From: Bacteriovoracales bacterium
Lineage (GTDB): Bacteria > Bdellovibrionota > Bacteriovoracia > Bacteriovoracales > Bacteriovoracaceae
DNA length: 64,000 bases
Direction: 5' to 3'
Assembly: GCA_030149295.1 (NCBI GenBank)
Contig: JASBRV010000011.1
Coordinates: forward strand, 1-64,000
Positions 38,868 through 47,137 of this stretch are shown here, in pieces (position 1 is the stretch's first letter; the number at the start of each line of letters is the position of its first letter). The notes under the pieces are model-generated. The model made no database searches. It worked only from the letters and a program-made list of their open reading frames with translations, and was not told the DNA's origin. The translations under genes and the position numbers were made by a program.

Positions 38868-39776
38868 TTACTCTGCCGCACTCAAAGGGTTATCCGCCTT
38901 TGTTAAGCGCTCAAGAGTGGTGCGAATTCGCGTCAGCTCAACTGCATCTTTATGATAGACCACATAGAACTTTCCATTGGATACTTTAAAATCAAGAAGA
39001 CTCCCTACCTTGTCTTTATAGTAGGAGCGCTTAAGAACGTGCAAAGGAACAACAGCAAGACCAAGTCCTTTTTGGACGGCCTGAAGCATATTACCATGAG
39101 AATTGATGACGTACTTGCGGTTAATCTTCTTAGGAATTTGTCCGTACTTTTCACGACACCATTTCAGATAGAGCCCATCCCCCTCTTCTTGAAAGAGAAT
39201 GGTGGGGTAACTCGCGAGCTCCTCAAGTGTCGTGTTCTCCGTAATATTAAATTCAGGAGTGTCAGGATAGACAAGCACAGAGGTTTCCTCTCCTATAAGC
39301 ATCTTCTCCCCTAACGTTGGAAGAGCTTCCTCTGGTAGGATCAAAAAATCTAAACGATAGTTTTCAAATTCACGCACAAGGTTTTCTTGAAAACCAAGAT
39401 TAATGGAAACGGTCAGGTCTTTATTCTCACTGCCATACTGAAGCATGAGAGGAGCTAGCCAACTCTTGCCAATCCCAGTGAGGGTACCGATGCGAACAAC
39501 TCCAGACATACTTGTTTTGTCATCAGTGATTTCATCGAGAGTTTCCTCCATTTGAGAGAGAAAGTTTTGCGCCAATGCATAGAGTTTCTCTCCCTCTTGG
39601 GTGAGGACAACTTTCTTTCCCGATCTTTTAAAGAGCTTCACATCGATCTTACGTTCAAGATTTTTAATCGACTGACTAATGGCCGATTGAGTAACATGGA
39701 GGTCTTCAGCGGCCTTAGAAAAAGACTTGGCCTTAGTAACGGCCACAAGAGTTTGCAGTTGGCTTGTTTCAATCAT
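38868..39776 (-). CDS. LysR family transcriptional regulator
   Basis: LQTLVAVTKAKSFSKAAEDLHVTQSAISQSIKNLE. Confidence 0.95.
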   Translation of the reverse strand: MIETSQLQTLVAVTKAKSFSKAAEDLHVTQSAISQSIKNLERKIDVKLFKRSGKKVVLTQEGEKLYALAQNFLSQMEETLDEITDDKTSMSGVVRIGTLTGIGKSWLAPLMLQYGSENKDLTVSINLGFQENLVREFENYRLDFLILPEEALPTLGEKMLIGEETSVLVYPDTPEFNITENTTLEELASYPTILFQEEGDGLYLKWCREKYGQIPKKINRKYVINSHGNMLQAVQKGLGLAVVPLHVLKRSYYKDKVGSLLDFKVSNGKFYVVYHKDAVELTRIRTTLERLTKADNPLSAAE

Positions 39777-39982
39777 AGTATCCTCAATATTAAGTCAATA
39801 TTCAGATATAGATTAGGTTTAGCTAATAATCAAGAGCCATTTATTAGTCCTTCATTTTGTTTACACTAAGTTTGTAACAGACAATGCGTCGTGTAATTTT
39901 TCCAACACATGGTGTTATTTCTCTCAAAGTATTCTAAAAGTTCACCACACACAACAATTGAACACAACGGGAGAGAAATTCC

Positions 39983-41209
39983 ATGAACAAAACAAAGAAG
40001 CTCCTTCTCGGGGCCTGCCTTCTGTCTACAAGCTTTGCACACGCTCAGTTTTATAAGAATATTGATTTGCCCCAAGAGCTTGAAAACGCCACTGTTGGGG
40101 TAAGACTTACTGATTATGCCCGTTACACCAATGTTATCCCGGGACTAAGCACTTCTGAAGCTCAAGACCTCTCTGATAAGTGGAATCGCTTTGTGGATGA
40201 TGCCTTTGAGCTTGAAAAGGCCCTCAGTGTTTTCTTTCATGACAAACCAAAGACCAATGGTGCTGTTACCATCCTTCCCCTCACTGCCTTTGGGGAACTT
40301 GAAAATGGTAGCCGCTACGCCTTCATTCAGGCCAATGTTCACTTTGATGGCAAGGACTTCTCTGTTGAGCCGATCGATACCATCATGCTTGATGACACTC
40401 AATTTGAGTTTGATGTCTCTCTTAAAGAGAGAAAAGTGGTTATCGCCGATCAGCTCAATAACCTCAAAATGGTCGTTCCTCTAGGTGTAGGCGCTTTTGA
40501 CGAGGGTGTACTCAATGACGAGGTGACTCTTTTGACACCAAGATTTGACTACGGATTCCTCGATCAGTGGACGGCCATTAGTGAAAGAAAGAAGCCCCGC
40601 TACTTTGCTGGTAAACCTTTCTTAAGAATTACAACGGCAGAAAACCCTGCCAATGGTCACACTCCTATTGGCTTTCATGTTCAGCCCAATCTCGATAAAT
40701 TTGTCAGAGCTTTTGATAGTCATGGCTGTATGAGAATGCCCCTGGATGACCTCAATATGGTTCACGATCTTCTTAAAAAGGGACCTCACAGAAGACTTAG
40801 TATTCGCGTGAAGTTTGACTCAGAAGATAAGAGTAACACGCCCTTTCCTAAAACGAATAAGCCCTACAAGCGTGTGCTCAATGCCGGCTCTAAGTCCAAT
40901 CCAGACTACACTCTCGATAGAGATGGATTAGTTCAAACACAAAAGGATTGGAATAATTCTGCACCTATTAGCTTGCTTGAAGACCGCTCTGGGGATCACT
41001 ATCAGGATATCTTTAACTATGATACTGACTGGCGTGAAGCCGCCAAGATGAAGGCCCAACGTGAAAAATGCCTTCAGAAGTATCCCTACGATGAAGAGAC
41101 AAGTCGCTGGAAGCAGAGAAAAATCAAGAAAGAATATGAGAAATGCGTAGAGAGCGCGAAGCCAGACAGCAGTCTTAGAGATCGCCTCTACCGTTTTTGG
41201 GTGCACTAA
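39983..41209 (+). CDS. L,D-transpeptidase (YkuD family), exported
   Basis: Signal peptide; catalytic region FDSHGCMRMPLDDL. Confidence 0.87.
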   Translation: MNKTKKLLLGACLLSTSFAHAQFYKNIDLPQELENATVGVRLTDYARYTNVIPGLSTSEAQDLSDKWNRFVDDAFELEKALSVFFHDKPKTNGAVTILPLTAFGELENGSRYAFIQANVHFDGKDFSVEPIDTIMLDDTQFEFDVSLKERKVVIADQLNNLKMVVPLGVGAFDEGVLNDEVTLLTPRFDYGFLDQWTAISERKKPRYFAGKPFLRITTAENPANGHTPIGFHVQPNLDKFVRAFDSHGCMRMPLDDLNMVHDLLKKGPHRRLSIRVKFDSEDKSNTPFPKTNKPYKRVLNAGSKSNPDYTLDRDGLVQTQKDWNNSAPISLLEDRSGDHYQDIFNYDTDWREAAKMKAQREKCLQKYPYDEETSRWKQRKIKKEYEKCVESAKPDSSLRDRLYRFWVH

Positions 41210-41915
41210 GAATCTTTATCACTTCTTCTTGACCCTCCCTCTTAGCATAATCCAAGGCCGACATTCCCTCTTTATCTCGTATTGAGGGGTCGGCCTTGTG
41301 CTTTAAGAGAAGCTCCACAAGATCGCCCTGCCCTTCAAAACTTGCTTCCATTAAAAGAGTATACCCGGCCTTATTAAAAGTAATATTAGCGTCTGCCCCA
41401 GCTTCAAGTAGCTTTGACACTAATGAAAGTTCAGAAGAGTTTACCGCATAAACCAAGGGAGACTCGCCTCTCTTATTTTGTTCATTGCCATTGAAGCCCT
41501 TTGAAAGCAGATAATCAACACACTCCTCACAAGAGCCCATAATCGCCCAATGAAGAAGCCCACTGCCATCCCTATCCTTTGTCCCTAAAAGAGAAGGATC
41601 TTTTTCTAAGGCGCTTTTAAAGCCGTTAAAATCACCGTTATAAAGTGACATCATAACTGGACTGACTCCATGCTCACTTTTGGCTTGATTAAGACTTTCT
41701 GGAGAGAGGTTATTTTCTGTTTCTGTCCCTTCCTGAGGCAGCTCATCGGGACGGAAGTTCTTACTCTTTTCATTTATTTGAGAAGTGTCTGAAGTGCTCT
41801 GAGAATTATTATGTTGCGGAGGTTTTTTTTCTGAGGGAGAAGGCCCACCTCCAATGAGGAAGTAGGCCACTATTATACTAAGAGGAATTAAAACGAAGAG
41901 TAACTTTTTATCCAT
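41175..41915 (-). CDS. Membrane-anchored ankyrin-repeat protein
   Basis: N-terminal TM anchor MDKKLLFVLIPLSIIVAYFLIGG, polar linker, ankyrin repeats (GSGLLHWAIMGS, GESPLVYAVNS, GYTLLMEASFEGQGDLVELLLKHKADP). Confidence 0.9.
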   Translation of the reverse strand: MDKKLLFVLIPLSIIVAYFLIGGGPSPSEKKPPQHNNSQSTSDTSQINEKSKNFRPDELPQEGTETENNLSPESLNQAKSEHGVSPVMMSLYNGDFNGFKSALEKDPSLLGTKDRDGSGLLHWAIMGSCEECVDYLLSKGFNGNEQNKRGESPLVYAVNSSELSLVSKLLEAGADANITFNKAGYTLLMEASFEGQGDLVELLLKHKADPSIRDKEGMSALDYAKREGQEEVIKILSAPKNGRGDL

Positions 41916-41920
41916 ACCCC

Positions 41921-43195
41921 CTATTCTAACGCTTTAAGCGTCTCAGAGGCAGGAAAAAAGAACTCTTTCTTGTAATTAAATTTAGCACCACCCGTTGTGC
42001 TCCAAAGATGCTCAACGGTCTTATTTTGGACAACCTTTGCATTTCCCTTCCAGCCAGTAAGCTGATGGAAGACCCCAAAAGGAATGCGGCCAGCATCTGA
42101 ATTGATCAATCCAGCAAGAGCACTCGTATGGTAAAGTGTTCCCGTTTTAGCAACCATGGTATTGGCCATACGACTAGAAGTAAGACGCTTTTTAAACGTT
42201 CCCCCATCACTACCTGGCACCGCCACGACTTCTTGAATTGTCGTAGTGCCCCCATCAAGAATTCGATCTAAGCGAGAGATAAGAGTTGTCACCGTACGGC
42301 ATGTCGACTTATTGTCCACACGGCTTCCCTTGCGAGTCGTATTGAGACCAGAGCCCGTGTACATTTTCATCGTCGTCACTTCACCGCTCTCTTCCTCACT
42401 CTTCACTTTTTCAAGATAGGCATCAAAGGCTTTCTCTCCTCCGAGCTTATCAAAAACCTGATCAGCGATATAGTTGTTACTCATGATATTCATAAACTTA
42501 AGATACTTCGAAATAGGTGGTGACAGGTGTTGATAGCCTTCTGCTTGAGGAAAGGGCATGTCATTGCGGTGATAGACCTTTCCTACTTTAAGAGTGAGAT
42601 CACTCCACTTATCTGGAATATTGAGTTCTTCTTTTAAAGAAGAAGGCAGTGACTTCACGTAACTTTGATAAGCTGGCTTTAGCTTATTCCAAGTTGGAGT
42701 ATTCCAAAAATCTTTTAAATTCGCCGCCGTTCGTGCAGGGCTCACTGTCAGCAGATTACCTAGATAGTCTTCTGCTTTAGTATAAACGCGAGTGTTGTCA
42801 TCAAAAGAAATCTCTTCTAATTCCGTCACACCAATCTCATTGAGTTGGGCCAGGAGAAAGAAGAGTTTTCTCTTTGAATAAACGGGATCAAGACTTCCTT
42901 CAATATGAAGTTTCTTACCAGAGAGATAGAATTTCGTCTCATACTGATAATCAGCTCCTAGTTCTTCAATCGCCCACAATGAAGTGATTACTTTTGAAAC
43001 ACTTGCTATGGTGACAAGCTTATCTTCGTTCTCTCCATAGAGACGACCGTTTTCGCGATAGCAGAATGAGTTCTTACTATTGGTAGTATTAAAATCTCTA
43101 TTGAGTTCTCGCCACTTTTCTTCAGGTGATTTTCCAAAAGCTTGGTGGGCGAGCCCAAGAGAGAGAATTAGGGCAGCGACTTTTGTCTTCGTCAT
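41921..43195 (-). CDS. dacB: PBP4/DacB-type D-alanyl-D-alanine carboxypeptidase/endopeptidase, exported
   Basis: Signal peptide; ASVSKVITS (SxxK), MSNNYIADQ (SxN), VAKTGTLYHTS (KTG). Confidence 0.88.
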   Translation of the reverse strand: MTKTKVAALILSLGLAHQAFGKSPEEKWRELNRDFNTTNSKNSFCYRENGRLYGENEDKLVTIASVSKVITSLWAIEELGADYQYETKFYLSGKKLHIEGSLDPVYSKRKLFFLLAQLNEIGVTELEEISFDDNTRVYTKAEDYLGNLLTVSPARTAANLKDFWNTPTWNKLKPAYQSYVKSLPSSLKEELNIPDKWSDLTLKVGKVYHRNDMPFPQAEGYQHLSPPISKYLKFMNIMSNNYIADQVFDKLGGEKAFDAYLEKVKSEEESGEVTTMKMYTGSGLNTTRKGSRVDNKSTCRTVTTLISRLDRILDGGTTTIQEVVAVPGSDGGTFKKRLTSSRMANTMVAKTGTLYHTSALAGLINSDAGRIPFGVFHQLTGWKGNAKVVQNKTVEHLWSTTGGAKFNYKKEFFFPASETLKALE

Positions 43196-43385
43196 AACTT
43201 CTCCTCAATTTAGGTTTGGGTGCTCGGGGCTTATATCACGCAGAGTATTTTTTAAAAGAAGAAGACGCACTGCATGACTTTTTTACACATCGCGTTGTTT
43301 TGTTTTTTTTTAAGTGATACTTCTCGCCACACAAAAAGTGAATCCCAAATCGAATACTCAGGAAAACCCAAATGAGGAGAATAGC

Positions 43386-44372
43386 ATGAAACTACCTAAG
43401 TATCTAAAAACACTAGCCCTTTCTTCAGCCCTAATCGCTCCCCTGAGCGCTCAGGCCGACATGTATGAGGTTCTTAACAACGTTATGGCCACTATTAACC
43501 CCAACGCCGGCATCGTTGGTCCTGTTTATCGTCACAAGACGAAAGTTCAGGACAAATATGGTGACGAACTGGCAAAGATCCTTATCAAAGAAGCCCACAA
43601 CAAAGCGAAGCGCTACTTAGCTGAAGGCAATACACAGGCCTATTATGCTTTTATGGGTCTCGCCTTCACGGTTCCTAATCAAGAAGGACTCATGGTTCAC
43701 TTTCGTGAAGTTCCTGCTGATAAAGACTACTGTAATGATGCTCGTACTCAGGGTAAGAAGATCAAGTCTTCAAAAGCAAAGAAGCAATTTCAAAGCACCC
43801 TTAATAATAGAGGTCTTCTAAGAGATAGAAGCAAAGGCTTTCTTGTTCCTTGTAACAAAATCTCTGGTGTCAGCACCTACAAGCAACTTATCGTTGGTGG
43901 TAGTGACGGCTCGGACGTTGGAATCATGCAACTTAGTGCTCTTTGGCACTATGAAGAATACCTAAAAGAAGTCAAATACGCTTCCGTTCAAAGTACGGTA
44001 AGGTATGGCCTTAATTACCTTGAGCGCCAATTTCGCTCGGCCTTTAGAAACCATAAGTCTCTTGGCTGTTTTAAGAACCAGCGCGGTGGAATTGATTATC
44101 AGAAACTCATTCGTGGCTCTTGGTCCGCCTACAACGGAGGACCTTCACAGAAGTGTCGCTTCGCTGATAGCAATAGTGACTTTGCTGGGCATGATCGTGG
44201 CTTTAAGAAGAACCTCCAAAAGACTCTTGATCTCAATAATGGTGGAGTCTTTGGCTTTGATGAAAGTCTCGAAATTAAATTAACACCAAAAATGAGAGCA
44301 GTAGTTGAAGAAATCGTCTCAAACCTAGAGAATGGTACTAACGTTAGAAACCAAATCGAGACGATACTTTAA
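43386..44372 (+). CDS. Lysozyme/lytic-transglycosylase-like exported protein
   Basis: GAGGAG then ATG at 43386; signal peptide; SDVGIMQLSALWHYEEYL and GSWSAYNGGPSQKCR. Confidence 0.7.
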   Translation: MKLPKYLKTLALSSALIAPLSAQADMYEVLNNVMATINPNAGIVGPVYRHKTKVQDKYGDELAKILIKEAHNKAKRYLAEGNTQAYYAFMGLAFTVPNQEGLMVHFREVPADKDYCNDARTQGKKIKSSKAKKQFQSTLNNRGLLRDRSKGFLVPCNKISGVSTYKQLIVGGSDGSDVGIMQLSALWHYEEYLKEVKYASVQSTVRYGLNYLERQFRSAFRNHKSLGCFKNQRGGIDYQKLIRGSWSAYNGGPSQKCRFADSNSDFAGHDRGFKKNLQKTLDLNNGGVFGFDESLEIKLTPKMRAVVEEIVSNLENGTNVRNQIETIL

Positions 44373-45268
44373 TGAAAAAAAGCTTAATACCAATTTCCCT
44401 TTTAGCAGTAGGCCTTGTGGCCTACTACTTCTGGGGGATGAAAACACCACAGAACACACCAGAAAATACACCGGAAAAAATGATTCCTAAAAGTGCCTAT
44501 TCTGAATTGAATGACACGCAAACAAAGGTCTTCTCCACTGTCTTTGACAAGGAGACCATGAAGTCTCAGGCCTTTAAAGTTTTTAGTGATCCCGCAACTT
44601 CGGCCGATTTCTATCTTGAAGGAGCTAATCTTAGTGCAGAAGCTGGAAAAGAATTTCTAAAAAAAGCCTTTAAGAACTTAAAGGATTGCGCCAAAGAAGG
44701 CTGTGGTCAGGGACCAGATGATGACGGTTTCTATGATCCGGCCAATACTGTTGCCATGATTAGTATGAAGCGAATTTTGGAAGCGGCCCTCATTGACCCA
44801 GAAGGACTTGAAGCAAAGGAGTGGCTGCAAAAGGAAGATCTACTCGACTACTTAGAGACACCTAATCAAAAAGTTCGCCAATTGGCCCTTAAGAATCTTC
44901 TCACACTTCACCAAGGTGAGGAAATTGTCTCCGATATCATGAATAAGGGAAAAGAGCTCAAAGGCTATCAAGCTGCAGATATTGTCGAAGCCCTTCTGCC
45001 TTACGCCAATGCCGGAGATACAGAAGGGTTTGTAGCGGGAGTGATTGACATCATGAGTGGAAAAGATGCTCTTACAATTACAGAAGTTCTTGAAAAATCA
45101 GAAGGACTTAAGGCCAATATAGATCAGATTGAAAAAATTGGTAGTGAATTATGCCCTTATAAGAGAGAGTCTGGGCAGGAAGCAAACTTTAAGGCCATGA
45201 ACTATTCCATGAAAGTCATGGCCCAGAATAATCAGCTTAGCTTTAGTCTCGATTCTTACTGTCGATAA
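44372..45268 (+). CDS. Membrane-anchored helical-repeat-like protein
   Basis: ATG overlaps the upstream TAA; TM anchor SLIPISLLAVGLVAYYFWGM, TPENTPE linker, helical NQKVRQLALKNLLTLHQ. Confidence 0.65.
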   Translation: MKKSLIPISLLAVGLVAYYFWGMKTPQNTPENTPEKMIPKSAYSELNDTQTKVFSTVFDKETMKSQAFKVFSDPATSADFYLEGANLSAEAGKEFLKKAFKNLKDCAKEGCGQGPDDDGFYDPANTVAMISMKRILEAALIDPEGLEAKEWLQKEDLLDYLETPNQKVRQLALKNLLTLHQGEEIVSDIMNKGKELKGYQAADIVEALLPYANAGDTEGFVAGVIDIMSGKDALTITEVLEKSEGLKANIDQIEKIGSELCPYKRESGQEANFKAMNYSMKVMAQNNQLSFSLDSYCR

Positions 45269-45801
45269 AGAAAGGCATCAAAGTAAACTTCAACAACTTT
45301 ACTCTTGGTGCCTAATCCTACTTTACAAAGATCACCACCATCCCTTTTTAATTCTTCTCTTAAGAATGAGATGAACTTATCTGAAGTTTCTTCCCTTTGC
45401 AGGGCTTCACAGCTTAGGTCTTGATAATGAGAGAGCCTCTTACTTAAAATGTATTCATCAAAATGGCCTTCAACAAGACGAGAAAAAGTTCCAAGACCAA
45501 TACTCTCCCTTTCACTTTGGCTGATATCAGAATCCATATCCTGATCTTCTTTTACAAGAGAACAAAGATCACTATATTCAGACTTTGCCACTCTTGAAAA
45601 ATAGCGCACAAATTCATCAGTACTCAATTCATTCGTTAGTTCAAAACAAGACATATCAAGATAACGATCAATTGAAGGCAATTTTAAATCGCTTTGAGCT
45701 GGCCTTCTCTTTTGCTCCTTACCTGAGTCTTCCCAGATCGGAGCTTTAGCTCCTAGTGACAACATTGAAAAAAACGCAAGTGCATACAATACTGGTCTCA
45801 T
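45256..45801 (-). CDS. Exported hypothetical protein with duplicated Cys-containing unit
   Basis: Signal peptide after GAGGAG; two SC-EL...LC...GLGTxSxxVExxFDxx repeats. Confidence 0.65.
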   Translation of the reverse strand: MRPVLYALAFFSMLSLGAKAPIWEDSGKEQKRRPAQSDLKLPSIDRYLDMSCFELTNELSTDEFVRYFSRVAKSEYSDLCSLVKEDQDMDSDISQSERESIGLGTFSRLVEGHFDEYILSKRLSHYQDLSCEALQREETSDKFISFLREELKRDGGDLCKVGLGTKSKVVEVYFDAFLYRQ

Positions 45802-46020
45802 GCCAGGCTCCTCTAAAAAGTTAGGTTTGCCCCTATACATCCAAAATCAATGCCATTCTTTCTTATTCAGTTTCAGGTACTTAGACTTTCCTCCCCCTTC
45901 CAGCTTTCTGGCGGCCGTCCAAACTTTAGTCACCCCTTATAAATTTTTCTAAGCTTTCCCCTAAAAATTTTAAATCCTGCATAATGGCTTCACAACCCAA
46001 ACAAAGCAGTGAGGAATTTT

Positions 46021-46407
46021 ATGAAATACGCCCTTTTAATTACCCTATCTCTAATGGTCTCAATCCAGGCACGTCCACCTCATGTAGATGAGAGAACTGT
46101 AGCCGAAGAGATTTATGACATGAATCAAATTGGAAAGATCAACGCTACAATGATCAACCAAGTAACAATGAAAGTTATAGAAGCTGAGAGAAATGCTGAG
46201 GCCGCTATCAATAACCTTGGTGAACCTTATACTTACATGGAAGGGAAAATTCAGGCAGCGATTATTGATATCATTTACACTTCCCTAAAAGAGGCTAAAG
46301 CAAAGGCTGATCTTCTTCTCGATAAACCAGAGGTCCTCGATTCAGATATCGAAGCAATTGAGATTCTTCTTGAAGATGTCAGCACTAATATAGATCAATT
46401 AAACTAA
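46021..46407 (+). CDS. Small exported helical protein
   Basis: Signal peptide MKYALLITLSLMVSIQA; start moved from GTG 46009. Confidence 0.6.
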   Translation: MKYALLITLSLMVSIQARPPHVDERTVAEEIYDMNQIGKINATMINQVTMKVIEAERNAEAAINNLGEPYTYMEGKIQAAIIDIIYTSLKEAKAKADLLLDKPEVLDSDIEAIEILLEDVSTNIDQLN

Positions 46408-46470
46408 GAACTCCTAGACAGAGTATTTTCTTAGCTCTCCCTTGCCTAACTTTGAGTTAAGAAAAAAAGG

Positions 46471-46500
46471 GGCCACTCCAAACCAGAGTGGCCTTTTTTT
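46471..46500. terminator. Bidirectional terminator between convergent genes
   Basis: GGCCACTC-caaacca-GAGTGGCC flanked by A-run and T-run. Confidence 0.85.
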
Positions 46501-46506
46501 TTATGA

Positions 46507-46998
46507 TTAAAGATAATCAAAGAGGATGTAAGTCTTCCAGCTCTTATAATCTACAACCTTAACAATCCCATTATAAGGACCTGGTCCGATCCATACGATA
46601 GAGTTTTGAAGATCAAAGCTCTCATCTAAAATAAGCTCACCGCTTAAGAAATGATTATTGCCTTTAGGAAGGCGACACGTAGGGATCGCTTTTCCATTGG
46701 CCGAAACAATTTCAAGCTTCCCATTAAAGTTTTCACCCGTGCAGTTGCGATAAATGAAATCAGCGCTATAGCCGCCAAGATAAGAGACCTCATCTTCACG
46801 CCACTGAGAAAAGGAAGCATGGGGTTTATTAACAACCGCTAGGTGAGAGAGAAAATCATCATCTCTATCCACTATCCTTTCGATGACATTTGTCACCTCA
46901 CTTTGACCAATTTCCCTCGTTTGATAATTGAGGTATTGACCCACTTCGGCTGAAAAAGAAGAGCATGAAAAAAGGGCTAAAAAAATGAGAGACTTCAT
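46507..46998 (-). CDS. Exported hypothetical protein
   Basis: Signal peptide MKSLIFLALFSCSSFSAE. Confidence 0.6.
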   Translation of the reverse strand: MKSLIFLALFSCSSFSAEVGQYLNYQTREIGQSEVTNVIERIVDRDDDFLSHLAVVNKPHASFSQWREDEVSYLGGYSADFIYRNCTGENFNGKLEIVSANGKAIPTCRLPKGNNHFLSGELILDESFDLQNSIVWIGPGPYNGIVKVVDYKSWKTYILFDYL

Positions 46999-47090
46999 CG
47001 TAACTCCAGTTGCTATAGGGGGAATTACTTTATGGTAGTAGGTTTCTTTTCTAAGTTAATGGCGCGGCACTATTTGCCTAAAAAAAAAAA

Positions 47091-47112
47091 GGGGCCCCCA
47101 ATTGGGAGCCCC
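47091..47112 (-). terminator. Terminator after fusA
   Basis: GGGGC-CCC-aatt-GGG-GCCCC type hairpin then T-run on minus strand. Confidence 0.7.
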
Positions 47113-47137
47113 TTTCATTAAGAATTGTAATAAACGA

